64,000 bases of DNA, from positions 2,146,501-2,210,500 of the forward strand of contig NZ_JAJEJQ010000001.1 of assembly GCF_021390575.1 (NCBI RefSeq), written 5' to 3'. A program made the translations under genes and the position numbers. Of the stretch, positions 8,837-20,422 are shown one piece after another; position 1 is the stretch's first letter, and each line of letters begins with the position of its first letter. Below the pieces are notes generated by a model, which was not told where the DNA came from, did not search any database, and saw only the letters and a list, made by a program, of their open reading frames with translations. The stretch comes from Paraburkholderia adhaesiva (GTDB taxonomy: Bacteria; Pseudomonadota; Gammaproteobacteria; Burkholderiales; Burkholderiaceae).

Positions 8837-9631
8837 CTACTTCTGCACGGCCGCAGGACGCTGCGCGCTCATCCAGCCGTCGATATCATCGAGCACCTGC
8901 TTTTCAATACCGAAAAATCCATGCGGTGAGCGCCCGCCACAGTTGTCGGTACCATCGTTCGAATCCTCGGCGATGAACGTCATGCCGTAACGATGGGCCA
9001 GGTGCTCTCCGCCTGAAAATAGCGCCACCGGGCAGCTGTCATTGCGATTCGAAACGACCAGTGCCTTCTTCGGATCGGCGTTGCCAAAGCTGAGCACGGA
9101 TATGCCCGGCTGACTTCTACTCGCGATAGTGACTGGAGAAGTGAGCACATAAAGATCGGCAAGGCCCGCGTCGTTTGCGAGTACGCTGCCGACCGTCACC
9201 GTTCCACGGCTCGTTCCGGTCAACACCACCAGGGCTCGCGGAAAACGCTTGCGCAGTTCAGCGACGACAGCTCGCTGATCGGCGAGGCTGTCACGGCTCA
9301 GGCGGTATTGGTCGTCCCCTCCGTCGGCGTGGTCGGAAGGCATGTCGACAAGCGCCACGGCGTAGCCCTTGTCGATCCAGTAGCGCGCCGTCCGGATCAG
9401 GAAGTTGCCGCCATAGGCGGTGGCACCCGTCGAGTCGAGCTTGAGCGCCCCACTACCGCCGCTATATAGCGCCACGGCGAACGGCGGATTCTCAACCGGC
9501 GATTCGATGAAGATGCCCTGCGTCACGCCTGCCCGCGTTGGGAGCGTCACGAAGGCGCCATGTTCGAGTGGAGCCGCGTATGCGTGCGCGGCGATGAACA
9601 TCGCCGCCATCGCGCAGCAGATGCGTTTCAT
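8837..9631 (-). CDS. Secreted alpha/beta-hydrolase-like protein
   Basis: 264 residues with a Sec signal peptide (MKRICCAMAAMFIAAHAYA|APL). A nucleophile elbow GTSRG (Ser141) follows strand ALVVLTG, with an oxyanion-like YSGGSG upstream, a pattern of alpha/beta hydrolases. A C-terminal His is plausible in SPHGFFGIE. Two cysteines (NDSCPVALF and DNCGG) may form a periplasmic disulfide. Substrate unknown. The ATG at 9631 is preferred to upstream in-frame codons because it opens the signal peptide. It faces the porin convergently and stands alone. Confidence 0.75.
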   Translation of the reverse strand: MKRICCAMAAMFIAAHAYAAPLEHGAFVTLPTRAGVTQGIFIESPVENPPFAVALYSGGSGALKLDSTGATAYGGNFLIRTARYWIDKGYAVALVDMPSDHADGGDDQYRLSRDSLADQRAVVAELRKRFPRALVVLTGTSRGTVTVGSVLANDAGLADLYVLTSPVTIASRSQPGISVLSFGNADPKKALVVSNRNDSCPVALFSGGEHLAHRYGMTFIAEDSNDGTDNCGGRSPHGFFGIEKQVLDDIDGWMSAQRPAAVQK

Positions 9632-9912
9632 TAGTGACGCTCCGTGAAATGGTGGGCAGCAGACGTACAGCGATACCCGATGCGAACGCCGACCCGTATT
9701 CGCATGATCCGAAACCGAGGTGCGTGAACGTGTCCGAATGGCCCGTAGAATTCCGGCCCCGCACCGCACGATATTTCAACACACATCGATTCGCTGCGCC
9801 GAGTTACTCATGTCGGCTTGCCATCGTTCCGCCGAACCGCGTCTTGTCTTTCTGAACCCGTCACTACGGGGTATCCAGATGAGCCTGCATGCGGCGCCGC
9901 CCCGTCGGCAAG

Positions 9913-10242
9913 TCATATTTCATCGGCGTGCAAAGTGTGAATACCGTCAATCAACTGACGACCCCGATCGTCGATCGTTTCGTCATGGAAGACCAGCAGA
10001 TCGCGCAGCGCGGCCGAAAGTGTCGCGACGGCATGCGGCGTCGAGGGTAGAAATGGCCACACGTGCAGGAGATACACGAGAGGAATGAGTTCGCGGCGCT
10101 CACACCAGTGGTCGAACAACGCGATGCAAAGATCATCGACTTGCCGACGCACGCGGAAATCGACGGCAATACAAAGCGAATTCGCGTCACCTCGGGCGTA
10201 TGTGACTTCGTGGCCGTTTCGGCTGCTGGGGATGATTTTCAT
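9913..10242 (-). CDS. Hypothetical protein, 109 residues
   Basis: Begins MKIIPSSRNGHEVTYARGDA after a GAGG ribosome site eight bases upstream. The composition is that of a globular protein (helical VRRQVDDLCIALFDHWCERRE, then LRDLLVFHDETIDD). No signal peptide, membrane span or known motif. I do not recognise the family. Flanking spacers are long and the region beyond is decayed, so it may be a survivor in a degrading stretch. Confidence 0.55.
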   Translation of the reverse strand: MKIIPSSRNGHEVTYARGDANSLCIAVDFRVRRQVDDLCIALFDHWCERRELIPLVYLLHVWPFLPSTPHAVATLSAALRDLLVFHDETIDDRGRQLIDGIHTLHADEI

Positions 10243-10336
10243 TTTTTTCGCCTCAAGGTAGCTATCTGATCCACGCATGCAGGCACTCCAGGGTCGACGT
10301 CATCGCGCGTTCCGGCGGGGCGATACTCGCCTGACA

Positions 10337-10486
10337 CTACGCCACACCGAACACATTTATCTCCTCGTACAAACTCTCCTTCGCAGCAGCCGATTGTTCG
10401 ATCAGCGACGTATCGCGTTGCATCGTTCGGTCGAGTTTCGCGGTTGCGACGTTGACCTCATCAGGTGCATCGGACTGCTTATGCAT
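10337..10486 (-). pseudogene. C-terminal remnant of a methyl-accepting chemotaxis protein
   Basis: About 49 codons ending in TAG encode DEVNVATAKLDRTMQRDTSL, then IEQSAAAKESLYEEINVFGVA. This matches the end of the MCP signalling domain, where families read V..AI..LD..TQQNA.LVE..AAA.ESL. The upstream part of the gene (sensor, membrane, HAMP and hairpin tip) is missing: an in-frame TGA lies just before, and the preceding ~700 bases contain no chemoreceptor sequence. A few residues are also missing between ESLYE and INVF. Confidence 0.75.
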
Positions 10487-11204
10487 CGCAGATCAGTTCG
10501 GTCCTGTCGAAGCCGCAGACCTCGACGCTTGCCGCGTTGCCAGAAGCCATGCAGCCTCGCTCGTCGGCCACCAAGATGATCGTCGTGCCAACCTTGCATT
10601 CAAGCTCACGCTACGCATGTGGCAGATTGTCACGCATGGTTGAGTCATTGCCGTCCGGACGGTCATCGACGTAACTACCGCTCGCTATTTAATAGCCTAT
10701 AAATGCGGATTAAGTTAAGGGAAAAGTCAGACGAAAACGTTTGTCTTTTTGAACGCGTGATGTCCATCAATCGAGAGCGAGCGGTTCTCATCGCGGAAAC
10801 GCTCGTTTAACGAAGTGGCAACGCCCGCACGCTGACGATTGCTGCTGGAAGCTGAAATGCATACAGCATCAAGCACGATGGTCGAATGGCCGAGCTATGA
10901 ACCGCACTGCGGCGCCGGTTATACGCGCGTGCGGCCTTTAAGAAGCGGCGGTGATTTAACCGCCAGGAGCCCCAAGTCGTGTTGATGTCCGGTGGCTCCA
11001 GCGTCACGAGGCGTTCAATACGACATTCGCTTGCGGTATCGCTTCACAGCGCGACGACACTTTCCAGCACGCGGAGCCACCAACAAGAGTGCGGCAGGAA
11101 TAAAGCGGCTCCGGTCGCAATACGCACACGAGTCAATTTCGCCTCAGCGGAATTGCTCCCGCGTTCTTGTATTTGTTCCGACGGCATTCACATAACAGGC
11201 CGCG
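10487..11204. other. Gene-poor stretch upstream of the chemoreceptor remnant
   Basis: About 720 bases. On the minus strand, 10489-10617, one open frame reads KVGTTIILVADERGCMAS then GNAASVEVCGFDRTELICDA with no ATG; it may be a fragment of an unknown gene. An AT-rich segment at 10685-10750 could hold a promoter. The other open frames look like chance. Nothing else was recognised. Confidence 0.45.
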
Positions 11205-11666
11205 TCACACGGGCGCGTCCAGCCCGATCCCGCGTGCCATCCCGGAGGCCGCGAACACCATCACGATCAGCAACACGGTCTGCCACGCCCCGATCCGCGC
11301 GTACTTCGTGGCCCCAGTCAGATCAGGAACGTCGCCGCGTCGCACAGCGAGCCGCCAGCGCAGCAGCGCCATCATCGGCGCGATTTCCAGTAGCAGGATC
11401 AGCACAAGCGCGGCCATCTTCACGTGAAAGAACGGCTCGTGAAAGTAGTACGTCGCCCCCTTCTCGAAGCCACCGAACGCGCGCATCACCCCTGTCACGA
11501 TCAGCACGAGCGCAGAGAGACCCCAGCCGCTGTCAGCGCTGAAGATGCTGGGAAGGTCTTCGGTGGACGTGCAGCGGCGCAGGCCGCGAGAGCGTCGCAG
11601 GATCGACGCGAGCGCGAAACCGAACGCGAGCAGGTGAACGGAGGCAAGCAACCAGCTGGAAACCAT
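11205..11666 (-). CDS. DUF2214-family membrane protein
   Basis: 153 residues with four predicted transmembrane segments: SWLLASVHLLAFGFALAS, GLSALVLIVTGVMRAF, FHVKMAALVLILLLEIAP and AWQTVLLIVMVFAASGMA. The pattern YYFHEPFFHVKM between spans 2 and 3 is typical of the DUF2214 (YvaD/YutG-unlike) predicted inner-membrane proteins. No biochemical role is established. The ATG at 11666 opens the first span; longer frames upstream are Arg-rich and unlike protein. It lies 76 bases after the membrane protein encoded upstream and may be co-transcribed. Confidence 0.75.
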   Translation of the reverse strand: MVSSWLLASVHLLAFGFALASILRRSRGLRRCTSTEDLPSIFSADSGWGLSALVLIVTGVMRAFGGFEKGATYYFHEPFFHVKMAALVLILLLEIAPMMALLRWRLAVRRGDVPDLTGATKYARIGAWQTVLLIVMVFAASGMARGIGLDAPV

Positions 11667-11742
11667 CGCGACTCCTTCGGTTGAGCGACGGGATCGGCCA
11701 GGCGTCGCGCGACGCGCCACGCGACGACCCGTTACTACGCCA

Positions 11743-12627
11743 TCATGCCTGCTTGAGCGCAGCGTCGAGTGCGCGAGCGGCCACGCGATCGCCATCGGTG
11801 GCGAGCCGGACACTGAACACCGTGTGGCGGTTATGACCAGCCGCGGCGGGCGAATCCCACAGCAAGTCGATCTTCGTCCACCGCATAGTGGCGCCCTTCT
11901 CCGACTTCCAGTCCGCGGTACCACCGGGACGTGCCGGTTCCTCGACAGGCGACCGCCCGACGTTGTCGGTACTTACACCGACGTCGGTCTGCAACGGCGG
12001 CGGCAGGAGCGCCGCCGGCGCAGCCGCAACCGGGTGCGCGTCCTGCGGCCAACGCACGGACAGTTCGCGCGCGTCGTACTGGCCGACCTTGCGGCTTTCC
12101 AGCCAGACGATGGTGGTGCGCGTGGCCGAATCGAGCGAAACCGCATAGCGGCCGATCGCAAAACGCCGGGCAGCGATGTTGGTCCGCCAGAGAGCGCGCG
12201 GACGGCAGATCCAGATGACAGCGCCGTAGAGCGCCGGCGCGACGACGAGCCATCCGTTGGTCGCCACGACGGCGTGGGCCGCCCGCCGCCAGCCCGCGGA
12301 CCAGACAAACACCCCGATAGACCAGAGCGCGAACAGGCAGCCGAGCAGGCCGAAAAAGCGCAGCGCCTGGCGCAGCCACTGCGGTAACGGATGGAACGGC
12401 CGCTCCACGCGCGCCCGGGCGCCTGGCAGGACGATCAGCAGAAACAGGAAGACGAGATTGATGCACGCCCAGGGCGACGAAGCCATGCCGGTAAGCGCGG
12501 AGATGAAGTTCATCTCCGCCATCGAATAGAGCCACCGCGCGAGGAGCACCAGACCGATCGCGCGCAAGGCGAACATCGTCCCGGCGCCGGGTACGGCGGC
12601 CGTGGGCGTCGGTCGGGTTCTTGCCAA
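11743..12627 (-). CDS. Hypothetical membrane protein
   Basis: 294 residues. Four hydrophobic segments lie in the first half (MFALRAIGLVLLARWLY, CINLVFLFLLIVLP, FFGLLGCLFALWSIGVFVW, GWLVVAPALYGAVIWIC). A cytoplasmic C-terminal half contains SLDSATRTTIVWLESRK and ends with MRWTKIDLLWDSP. I do not recognise the family. The start is probably TTG at 12627, because GAGGAG lies seven bases upstream; a GTG 15 bases earlier is possible. Probably cotranscribed with the following DUF2214 gene. Confidence 0.65.
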   Translation of the reverse strand: MARTRPTPTAAVPGAGTMFALRAIGLVLLARWLYSMAEMNFISALTGMASSPWACINLVFLFLLIVLPGARARVERPFHPLPQWLRQALRFFGLLGCLFALWSIGVFVWSAGWRRAAHAVVATNGWLVVAPALYGAVIWICRPRALWRTNIAARRFAIGRYAVSLDSATRTTIVWLESRKVGQYDARELSVRWPQDAHPVAAAPAALLPPPLQTDVGVSTDNVGRSPVEEPARPGGTADWKSEKGATMRWTKIDLLWDSPAAAGHNRHTVFSVRLATDGDRVAARALDAALKQA

Positions 12628-12733
12628 GGCTCTTCTCCTCACGTCGTGGGCGCCGCCGGATTTGCGGCACGGCCATTATAGGGACATTGCCGCCCGCCCT
12701 CACGCTGATCCGCAAAGCCGCACGCACATAAGA

Positions 12734-12765
12734 CAACGCCCCGGTGCGCAGGCACCGGGGCGTTG
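12734..12765 (-). terminator. Strong hairpin terminator of the GT4 gene
   Basis: CAACGCCCCGGTGC pairs with GCACCGGGGCGTTG, a perfect 14-bp stem with a four-base loop. On the minus strand it is followed by TCTTAT. It lies just beyond the glycosyltransferase stop. Confidence 0.75.
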
Positions 12766-12811
12766 CAGGGAAACCGAACGGGCAGCCTGAGGTGCCCGAC
12801 GTCAGACGGAC

Positions 12812-13876
12812 TTAGCCGGCCGCAACTTCACGCAGCACAGTGCGGCGCTTCTGACGCAGCAGTTCCTCATAGACCGCAACGTAATTCGTCGCCATCACCT
12901 TCGACGTGAAGCGCGCTTCGAACGCTGCGCGGACCTTCTCGCGCGGCAGCGACGACAGACGCTTGATCGCGGCGACCGCGCTGATTTCGTCTTCGACGAC
13001 GAAGCCCGACACGCCATTCTCGATGACTTCCGGCACCGAGCCGCGGTTGAACGCGACAACCGGCGTGCCGCAGGCCATCGCCTCGATCATCACGAGGCCG
13101 AACGGCTCCGGCCAGTCGATCGGGAACACCAGCGCGTGCGCGTTGCCGAGGAATTCGGCCTTCTCGCTTTCGCCGATTTCGCCGATGTACTCGACGTGCG
13201 GCAGCGCCATCAGCGGACGGATGACTTCTTCGTAATAGGCGCGGTCAGCCTTGTCGATCTTGGCCGCGACCTTGAGCTTCATGCCAGCCTGACCAGCGAT
13301 GCGGATCGCTTTGTCGAGGCCCTTCTCCGGCGAAACACGGCCGAGGAATGCGAGGTACTCGGGCTTGACGTTCGGAATCGGCTTGAGCACGTTTTCCGGC
13401 AGACCGTGGTAGACGGTCTTCAGCCAGTTGGCCTGCTGGAGCGGGAGGCGCTGGTTGTCCGAAATCGAGACGACCGGCACGTCGCTGAACGCGTTGAAAA
13501 TCGGCTGCAGTTCCGGCAGGTCGAGACGGCCGTGCATCGTCGTGACGAACGGCACTTCCTGACGCTGGAACAGCGAGAACGGGTAGTAGTCGATGTGGAA
13601 GTGCAGCACGTCGAATTCGTCCGCGCGGCGGCGAACTTCTTCGAGCAGCAGCATGTGCGGAGCCATCACATCGCGGATCGTCGGGTCGAGACGCAGGGCC
13701 TGCGGCCAGAACGCTTCGAGCTTCGCCGAGGTAATCGAATCGCCGCTCGCGAACAGCGTGACATCGTGGCCCTGCGCGACCAGCGCTTCGGTCAGGTTGG
13801 AGACCACCCGTTCCGTGCCGCCGTACAGCTTGGGAGGAACCGCCTCGTGCAAGGGAGCGATTTGAGCGATTCGCAT
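12812..13876 (-). CDS. Glycosyltransferase family 4 protein
   Basis: A 354-residue GT-B fold retaining glycosyltransferase. The N-terminal domain opens MRIAQIAPLHEAVPPKLYGG with the loop GGTERVVSNLTEALVAQGHD. The C-terminal GT1 domain has FLGRVSPEKGLDKAIRIA and the donor-binding VMIEAMACGTPVVAF with GSVPEVIENG. Acceptor and sugar cannot be told from sequence. AAGGAG sits nine bases before the ATG. The gene is monocistronic between its own terminator and a 700-base upstream spacer. Confidence 0.85.
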   Translation of the reverse strand: MRIAQIAPLHEAVPPKLYGGTERVVSNLTEALVAQGHDVTLFASGDSITSAKLEAFWPQALRLDPTIRDVMAPHMLLLEEVRRRADEFDVLHFHIDYYPFSLFQRQEVPFVTTMHGRLDLPELQPIFNAFSDVPVVSISDNQRLPLQQANWLKTVYHGLPENVLKPIPNVKPEYLAFLGRVSPEKGLDKAIRIAGQAGMKLKVAAKIDKADRAYYEEVIRPLMALPHVEYIGEIGESEKAEFLGNAHALVFPIDWPEPFGLVMIEAMACGTPVVAFNRGSVPEVIENGVSGFVVEDEISAVAAIKRLSSLPREKVRAAFEARFTSKVMATNYVAVYEELLRQKRRTVLREVAAG

Positions 13877-14581
13877 AGTGGTGAACTCCTTCCTCGTAAT
13901 AAATCGGGCAAAGTACTGCAGGTTTGACAATCGACCCTCACCGGCGCCGGCACCCTTGCCGTTCGCCTCCAGAGGCTCTGTTACCGCAAATCACGCCGGC
14001 TTTGCCGGCGCGCTAGCCGTCGCTGGGTCAGATTGACGAAACGGCACTAGCGAGTAAACGCGCAGGGTTCGCGGTCGTTGACACAAAAGCTGTCAGATTC
14101 CCTACGTTTTCCGAGACGGCATTATCCGGGCCCACAGCCTCTACCGGTCAGAACATTTCAAATGCTTTACGTTGTTACAAGCCGGTAACACTCGGCAACC
14201 CTCTGTTTTAAAACGCAGTTTTAAATTAGGGGATCGAACGCGGGTCCGGCAGTCCGGCCACGGCACATCAATTGCGAGCGCAGCCGTCGCCCCAATCACC
14301 CCGGGCCGGCCATGCGTGGCACCGCAATGAATGGAACCTGTAATTGTATCTCTAAAACAGTCGCTGTATGGCGTTTACCCTTGGCTGCAACAGCTTGTCG
14401 CCTATGCCTGTCTAGCGCGGTGGTGTCGCGATATGATGCGCGTCCCATGGCCCTGGGCGATGCGCCTTACGCAAGGGGTGTTTACAATGCGTGATAGTTC
14501 TCCTTTGTTGGCGTTTGCTCGCCTGCTCTCTACTTTTTTCACCCTGGACGGATTCGTTCCGTCAGACCGACCACCGATCAA
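13877..14581. other. Long divergent spacer between GT4 gene and ABC exporter
   Basis: About 700 bases. It must hold divergent promoters; an AT-rich patch with TTTTAAATTAGG lies at 14217-14232. A small hairpin GCCGGC-TTT-GCCGGC occurs near 13988. An 87-codon open frame at 14331-14594 overlaps the start of the exporter but has no ribosome site or recognised homology, so no gene is called. Confidence 0.5.
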
Positions 14582-16417
<1,836 letters not shown>

Positions 16418-16454
16418 CGCGAGCGCCGCACCGGCGCATCAAACGCAACAGCCA

Positions 16455-16490
16455 CAAAAAAAGCCGCTTCGATCGAAGCGGCTTTTTTTT
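16455..16490. terminator. Bidirectional terminator between ABC exporter and otsA
   Basis: AAAGCCGCTTC pairs with GAAGCGGCTTT over a GATC loop, flanked by A-run and T-run, so it can stop transcription from both converging genes. Confidence 0.92.
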
Positions 16491-16526
16491 GCGTGCGATC
16501 CGGCGGGCCGCACTAATGGCAAACGG

Positions 16527-17978
16527 TCAGCCCTGCTGCCCCTGCGCCTCACCGTGCGCCGTCGTCGCAAACGGCAGCGCGACGCCGCGACGCGCGACGA
16601 TCTGCGTGAGGTCGCGCATGAAGCGGTCGCGCCAGACCGACACGTTGTTCTCGCGCAGCTGGCTCATCATGTCGCGGTAACGCGCCTCGCGCTCGGCAAG
16701 CGGCATCGCGAGCGCCGTGGCGAGCGCGTCTGCCATGCCGTCGATGTCGAGCGGATTGACGATCAGCGCGCCAGTCAGTTCCTGCGCAGCGCCCGCGAAA
16801 CGCGACAGTACAAGCACACCCGGATTTTCAGGGTCCTGCGCCGATACGTACTCCTTGGCGACCAGGTTCATGCCGTCACGCAGCGGCGTCACGTAACCGA
16901 CGTGCGATGCGCGGAACAGCGCCGCCAGCACCGCGCGCTCGTACTGGCGATGGATATACAGAATCGGCGTCCAGTCGAGTTCGGCGAAACGGCCGTTGAT
17001 GCGCCCCGATTCCGACTCCAGACGCAGCCGGATGTCCTGGTAAGCATGCAGATCGGCGCGTGTGGGCGGTGCGATCTGCACGAACGAGACATTGTTGCGT
17101 GCTGTCGCATGATGGTCGAGCAGCCGCTCGAACGCGCGAAAGCGCTCGACGAGCCCCTTCGAATAGTCGAGCCGGTCGACGCTCATGATGACCTTGCGGC
17201 CGTGCAGCGTCTCCTTGAGCGTGCGCACGGCCTTGCCGCGTTCGCCCGCCTTCGCGAGTTCGGCGACTTCGTCGGGATAGACGCCGATCGGATAGTCGCC
17301 CGCGAACAGGGTCTGCCCGAACGCCTCGATGCGCGTCAGGCCGTCCGGCTGGTGCGCCACCGCCCCGCCCGCCTCGTTGATAACGTAGTCGCAGAATGCG
17401 CGCAGGTCGGGCTTCGTCTGGAAGCCGAGCAGATCGAACGAGCACAGCGCCTGAATCAGCTCGCGGTGTGGCGGCACGGCGAGCAGCACCTGCGAAGCCG
17501 GAAACGGAATATGCAGGAAGAAGCCGATGCGGTTCTTCACGCCCGCCGCGCGCAACGCCTGCGCGAACGGGATCAGATGGTAGTCGTGGACCCAGATGAC
17601 GTCGTCGTCGCGCAGGAGCGGCACGAGCTGCTGCGCGAGCCACGTGTTCACCCGGCAGTAGCCTTCGAAGTCGTGACGGTCGTACTGGACGAGATCGGCG
17701 CGATAGTGGAATGCCGGCCACAGCGTCGCGTTCGAAAAGCCGCGGTAGTACTGGTCGTAGTCGCGGCGCAAAAGGCCGATCGTGGCGAACGTGACCGGGC
17801 CGTGTTCCTCGAGCTTGATCTGCGGCTGCCCCGACGTGAGGACGTCGCCGCTCCAGCCGAACCACATGCCGCCCGTCTCTTTCAGCGCATCATAGACGCC
17901 CACCGCGAGGCCGCCAGCAGCCGGGAGGCCTTCGGAGATTGGCGCGACCCGGTTCGACACGATAATCAATCGGCTCAT
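16527..17978 (-). CDS. otsA: Trehalose-6-phosphate synthase
   Basis: GT20 enzyme joining UDP-glucose and glucose-6-phosphate into trehalose-6-phosphate for osmotic and desiccation protection. The N-terminus reads [17 protein letters not shown] with the donor loop [10 protein letters not shown]. Also visible are [22 protein letters not shown] and the UDP-sugar site [10 protein letters not shown]. 483 residues is slightly longer than E. coli OtsA, with a tail after the GT-B fold. The ATG at 17978 is the family start; the longer upstream extension is rejected. It lies 82 bases downstream of otsB. Confidence 0.96.
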   Translation of the reverse strand: MSRLIIVSNRVAPISEGLPAAGGLAVGVYDALKETGGMWFGWSGDVLTSGQPQIKLEEHGPVTFATIGLLRRDYDQYYRGFSNATLWPAFHYRADLVQYDRHDFEGYCRVNTWLAQQLVPLLRDDDVIWVHDYHLIPFAQALRAAGVKNRIGFFLHIPFPASQVLLAVPPHRELIQALCSFDLLGFQTKPDLRAFCDYVINEAGGAVAHQPDGLTRIEAFGQTLFAGDYPIGVYPDEVAELAKAGERGKAVRTLKETLHGRKVIMSVDRLDYSKGLVERFRAFERLLDHHATARNNVSFVQIAPPTRADLHAYQDIRLRLESESGRINGRFAELDWTPILYIHRQYERAVLAALFRASHVGYVTPLRDGMNLVAKEYVSAQDPENPGVLVLSRFAGAAQELTGALIVNPLDIDGMADALATALAMPLAEREARYRDMMSQLRENNVSVWRDRFMRDLTQIVARRGVALPFATTAHGEAQGQQG

Positions 17979-18060
17979 GAGGTGCGGGGTCCGTTCAGGA
18001 ATAAGTGGGAGAGCGCCGCGATTGTGCGAATGAGCGGCGCGATTGCCATCAGGCGGGGGC

Positions 18061-18810
18061 TCACGCGTCGCGCATCGCTGCAATGAGCGACGCGAGCCAG
18101 CCAAGCAGCGCATCGACCGAATCGACGCGCGTCTGCGCGATCGTATCGCCGCCGCCCACCTTGATCGAAAGCCCGCGCTGCGTGTTGACGACCGCGAAGC
18201 CCTTCTCGTCGGTCAGGTCGTCGCCGGCGAATACCGGACGGCGGCCCGCGAACGGCGGCTCGTCGAGAAAGGCGCGCAGCGCGCGGCCCTTGTCGACATC
18301 CTTTGGCTTGATCTCGTAGACCATCTTGCCGGGCTGCAACACGTAGGCATCGGCGAATTCGCCCGCGAGACGCGTGGTCACTTCGCGCGCGGCACCCTCG
18401 AAATCGGGCGCGTTGCGGTAGTGCAGCGCCACCGCCGCCCCCTTGATCTCGAGCAGCATGCCCGGATGCACGCGCACCACTTCCGCGAGCACCTGCTCCA
18501 TGTGCAGGAGCCGCTGATCGTTGAATCCCACGCGCTGTGTGTCGCCATTGGCGTCGCGCCGTTCTGCGCCGTGCAGGCCTGCTACCGGCAGGTCCGGCAT
18601 GCCGAGGAACGCGTCGATGCTGTCGATGCCGCGCCCCGACAGGATCGCAACTGCGCCGTGCGTCACACGCCGCAACTCGGCGAGTAGCGCGAGCATGTCG
18701 GGACGCACCAGCACGCCATCGGGCGTCGGTGCGAGATCGACGAGCGTGCCGTCGAAATCGAAGAAGAAAGCCGTCTGATCAGGCGGCAATACAGCCGGTA
18801 GTGCTTGCAT
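18061..18810 (-). CDS. otsB: Trehalose-6-phosphate phosphatase
   Basis: HAD-superfamily phosphatase removing the phosphate made by OtsA. Motif I is FFFDFDGTLVDLAPTPDG; motif II is AILSGR; the C-terminal acid motif is FAGDDLTDEKGF. The cap domain lies between. Start choice is unsure: MQALPAVLPPDQ at 18810 fits the family best, while in-frame ATGs at 18828 and 18861 would add 6-17 residues. Transcribed ahead of otsA as a pair. Confidence 0.93.
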   Translation of the reverse strand: MQALPAVLPPDQTAFFFDFDGTLVDLAPTPDGVLVRPDMLALLAELRRVTHGAVAILSGRGIDSIDAFLGMPDLPVAGLHGAERRDANGDTQRVGFNDQRLLHMEQVLAEVVRVHPGMLLEIKGAAVALHYRNAPDFEGAAREVTTRLAGEFADAYVLQPGKMVYEIKPKDVDKGRALRAFLDEPPFAGRRPVFAGDDLTDEKGFAVVNTQRGLSIKVGGGDTIAQTRVDSVDALLGWLASLIAAMRDA

Positions 18811-19152
18811 TCCGTGTTTTTCGCCCATCGGCGCTTGCCGGATAAGGTTCCGGCGGCGCATTGAGCCGGCGGAGAAAGTGTGCGCATCTTACCGCGCCTT
18901 CAACGGATTTTCGAGAACGTAAGGTTCGAACCCCAGCTTTCGCGCCGTCGCGGCCGGCAATTTGACTCCAGTCGACAACGCATCCGGCCTCACACGGCAG
19001 TCCGGCTCCAATTTTGCTAAAGTCGCAGCGACCTGCCGCGCGACGTGCGCCGCCGCTCGAAGCGCCCTCGCGTCGCCATTCACGTAGTCTCGCATTCGTC
19101 GGCCGTATAACGCGCCAGTCCGGCTTTCGCCTTACCCGTAACAGGAAATGTG
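18811..19152. other. Spacer between otsB and the copper chaperone gene
   Basis: About 340 bases holding divergent promoters, plus one doubtful small open frame (18889-19095, minus), listed separately. Nothing else was recognised. Confidence 0.45.
18889..19095 (-). CDS. Possible small protein, 68 residues
   Basis: Encodes a basic, alanine-rich peptide ending GVKLPAATARKLGFEPYVLE. The composition looks protein-like in this frame, but there is no strong ribosome site and the family is not recognised. It lies upstream of otsB on the same strand. It could be a real small gene, a fragment of a longer one, or chance. Confidence 0.25.
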   Translation of the reverse strand: MRDYVNGDARALRAAAHVARQVAATLAKLEPDCRVRPDALSTGVKLPAATARKLGFEPYVLENPLKAR

Positions 19153-19614
19153 ATGAAGAAGAAACTGCACTCCCTCACCGCCACGTTGATCTGCTCGCTC
19201 GGCTTCGCTTGCGCCACGTTCGTGCCGACTGCGCAAGCCGCCGGCACGGCGATCACCGCCCAGAACGCATGGGTGCGCTGGCTGCCCAACAACCTGCCCG
19301 CGGGAGGTTACGTCACACTCAAGAACGAGGGCGACCGGAACATCGATGTCGTGGACGTTTCAAGCGACGACTATGGCAGCGTGATGATGCATCAGACCGT
19401 CTCGAACGGATCGACGAAGAAGATGATGATGGTGGACAAGGTGACGGTGCCGGCGCACGGGTCGGTGTCGTTCGAGCCGGGTGGCTATCACCTGATGCTT
19501 GAGGAAGCGAAGCACAAGATCGCGCCGGGTGACACGGTACACGTCAAGCTGCACTTCTCGGACGGCCAAGCGCTCGACACGCCCTTCACTGTGAAAGCGC
19601 CCGCACAGCAGTAA
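19153..19614 (+). CDS. Periplasmic copper chaperone PCu(A)C
   Basis: 153 residues. A Sec signal peptide (charged MKKK, hydrophobic core, cut near AQA|AGT) leads into a cupredoxin-like domain that delivers Cu(I), classically to the CuA centre of cytochrome oxidase. The metal site H(M)X10MX21HXM is visible as MMHQTVSNGSTKKMM, then GGYHLML. The ATG at 19153 is preferred over GTG at 19150, as AGGAA sits five bases before it. It stands alone, with no SCO1 partner beside it. Confidence 0.88.
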   Translation: MKKKLHSLTATLICSLGFACATFVPTAQAAGTAITAQNAWVRWLPNNLPAGGYVTLKNEGDRNIDVVDVSSDDYGSVMMHQTVSNGSTKKMMMVDKVTVPAHGSVSFEPGGYHLMLEEAKHKIAPGDTVHVKLHFSDGQALDTPFTVKAPAQQ

Positions 19615-19772
19615 CGCAGGCAAGCAACTCGCGATAAAGCCGCGCGTCCGCCGGACCGCGTTCCGGTCCGGACGCCGCGCACCGATGTCTTCCTGCGTGG
19701 GTTCTTCATGCGTCGCGCAGCACGTGGCCCCGGGAACGCTCTACATCGCGATGGCGGCCCGGGGTGCGGCGC

Positions 19773-20261
19773 TCATTCCGAACGCATCCAGACGTGCGGG
19801 ATGCCGTCTTCGTCGTGAATATCAGAGACCGGCCCGAAGCCGAACGCGCCGTAGAACTTCTGCAGATGGGCCTGCGCGTGCAGTCGCATCGGCACGCGTG
19901 GCCATTGCTGACCGATCAGGTGTATCACCCGTTCGAGCAGCGCATTGCCGAGCTTGATGCCGCGATAGCCCGCCGTGGTCAGCACACGGCCGATGCGCAC
20001 GTCGGGGTCGCTCGAATCGGGTAGCAATACGCGTAGATAGCCCGCAATCGCAGGACGCTCCCCCGCCGTATCCCAGGCGAAGAGGTGCCAGGCGGCGGCA
20101 TCGAGGCCGTCGATGTCGCCGTAGACGCAGTTCTGCTCGACAACGAAAACGTCCGAGCGCACCTTGAGCATCTCGTAGACCTCACGGGTGTCGAGCGCAT
20201 CGAAAGCCTTCCAGCGCCAGTCGAACTGCGGGAGCGGCAATGCGGGGGACGGCGTAGTCAT
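19773..20261 (-). CDS. elaA: GNAT-family acetyltransferase, ElaA type
   Basis: 162 residues. The ElaA signature region WRWKAFDALDTREVYEMLKV then RSDVFVVEQNCVYGDIDGLD is followed by the GNAT core IGRVLTTAGYRGIKLGNALL (acetyl-CoA loop) and LHAQAHLQKFYGAFGF. ElaA proteins are annotated as putative N-acyltransferases without a settled substrate. Length is normal. The gene is free-standing. Confidence 0.9.
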   Translation of the reverse strand: MTTPSPALPLPQFDWRWKAFDALDTREVYEMLKVRSDVFVVEQNCVYGDIDGLDAAAWHLFAWDTAGERPAIAGYLRVLLPDSSDPDVRIGRVLTTAGYRGIKLGNALLERVIHLIGQQWPRVPMRLHAQAHLQKFYGAFGFGPVSDIHDEDGIPHVWMRSE

Positions 20262-20422
20262 CGTTGATTTCCGGCAAGTGTCGTGTCAATCCACGATTAT
20301 GCCGTGCCATGTGGACGCCCCACAACGCGCCACCTGGCTTGCAGCGCGCTGGTCAAGCGCACGTGCGCCATTACTGGAATGGCGCTTCGTGCAAATCGAT
20401 GAAGCGACGAACTGACGTCCGA

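Noticed and set aside
10807..11007. 66-codon open frame on the minus strand
   Set aside because: Arg-rich, no ribosome site, no recognisable motif in a decayed stretch.
19640..19680. Terminator after the copper chaperone gene
   Set aside because: GGACCG-CGTT-CGGTCC makes a stem but there is no T-run on either strand.
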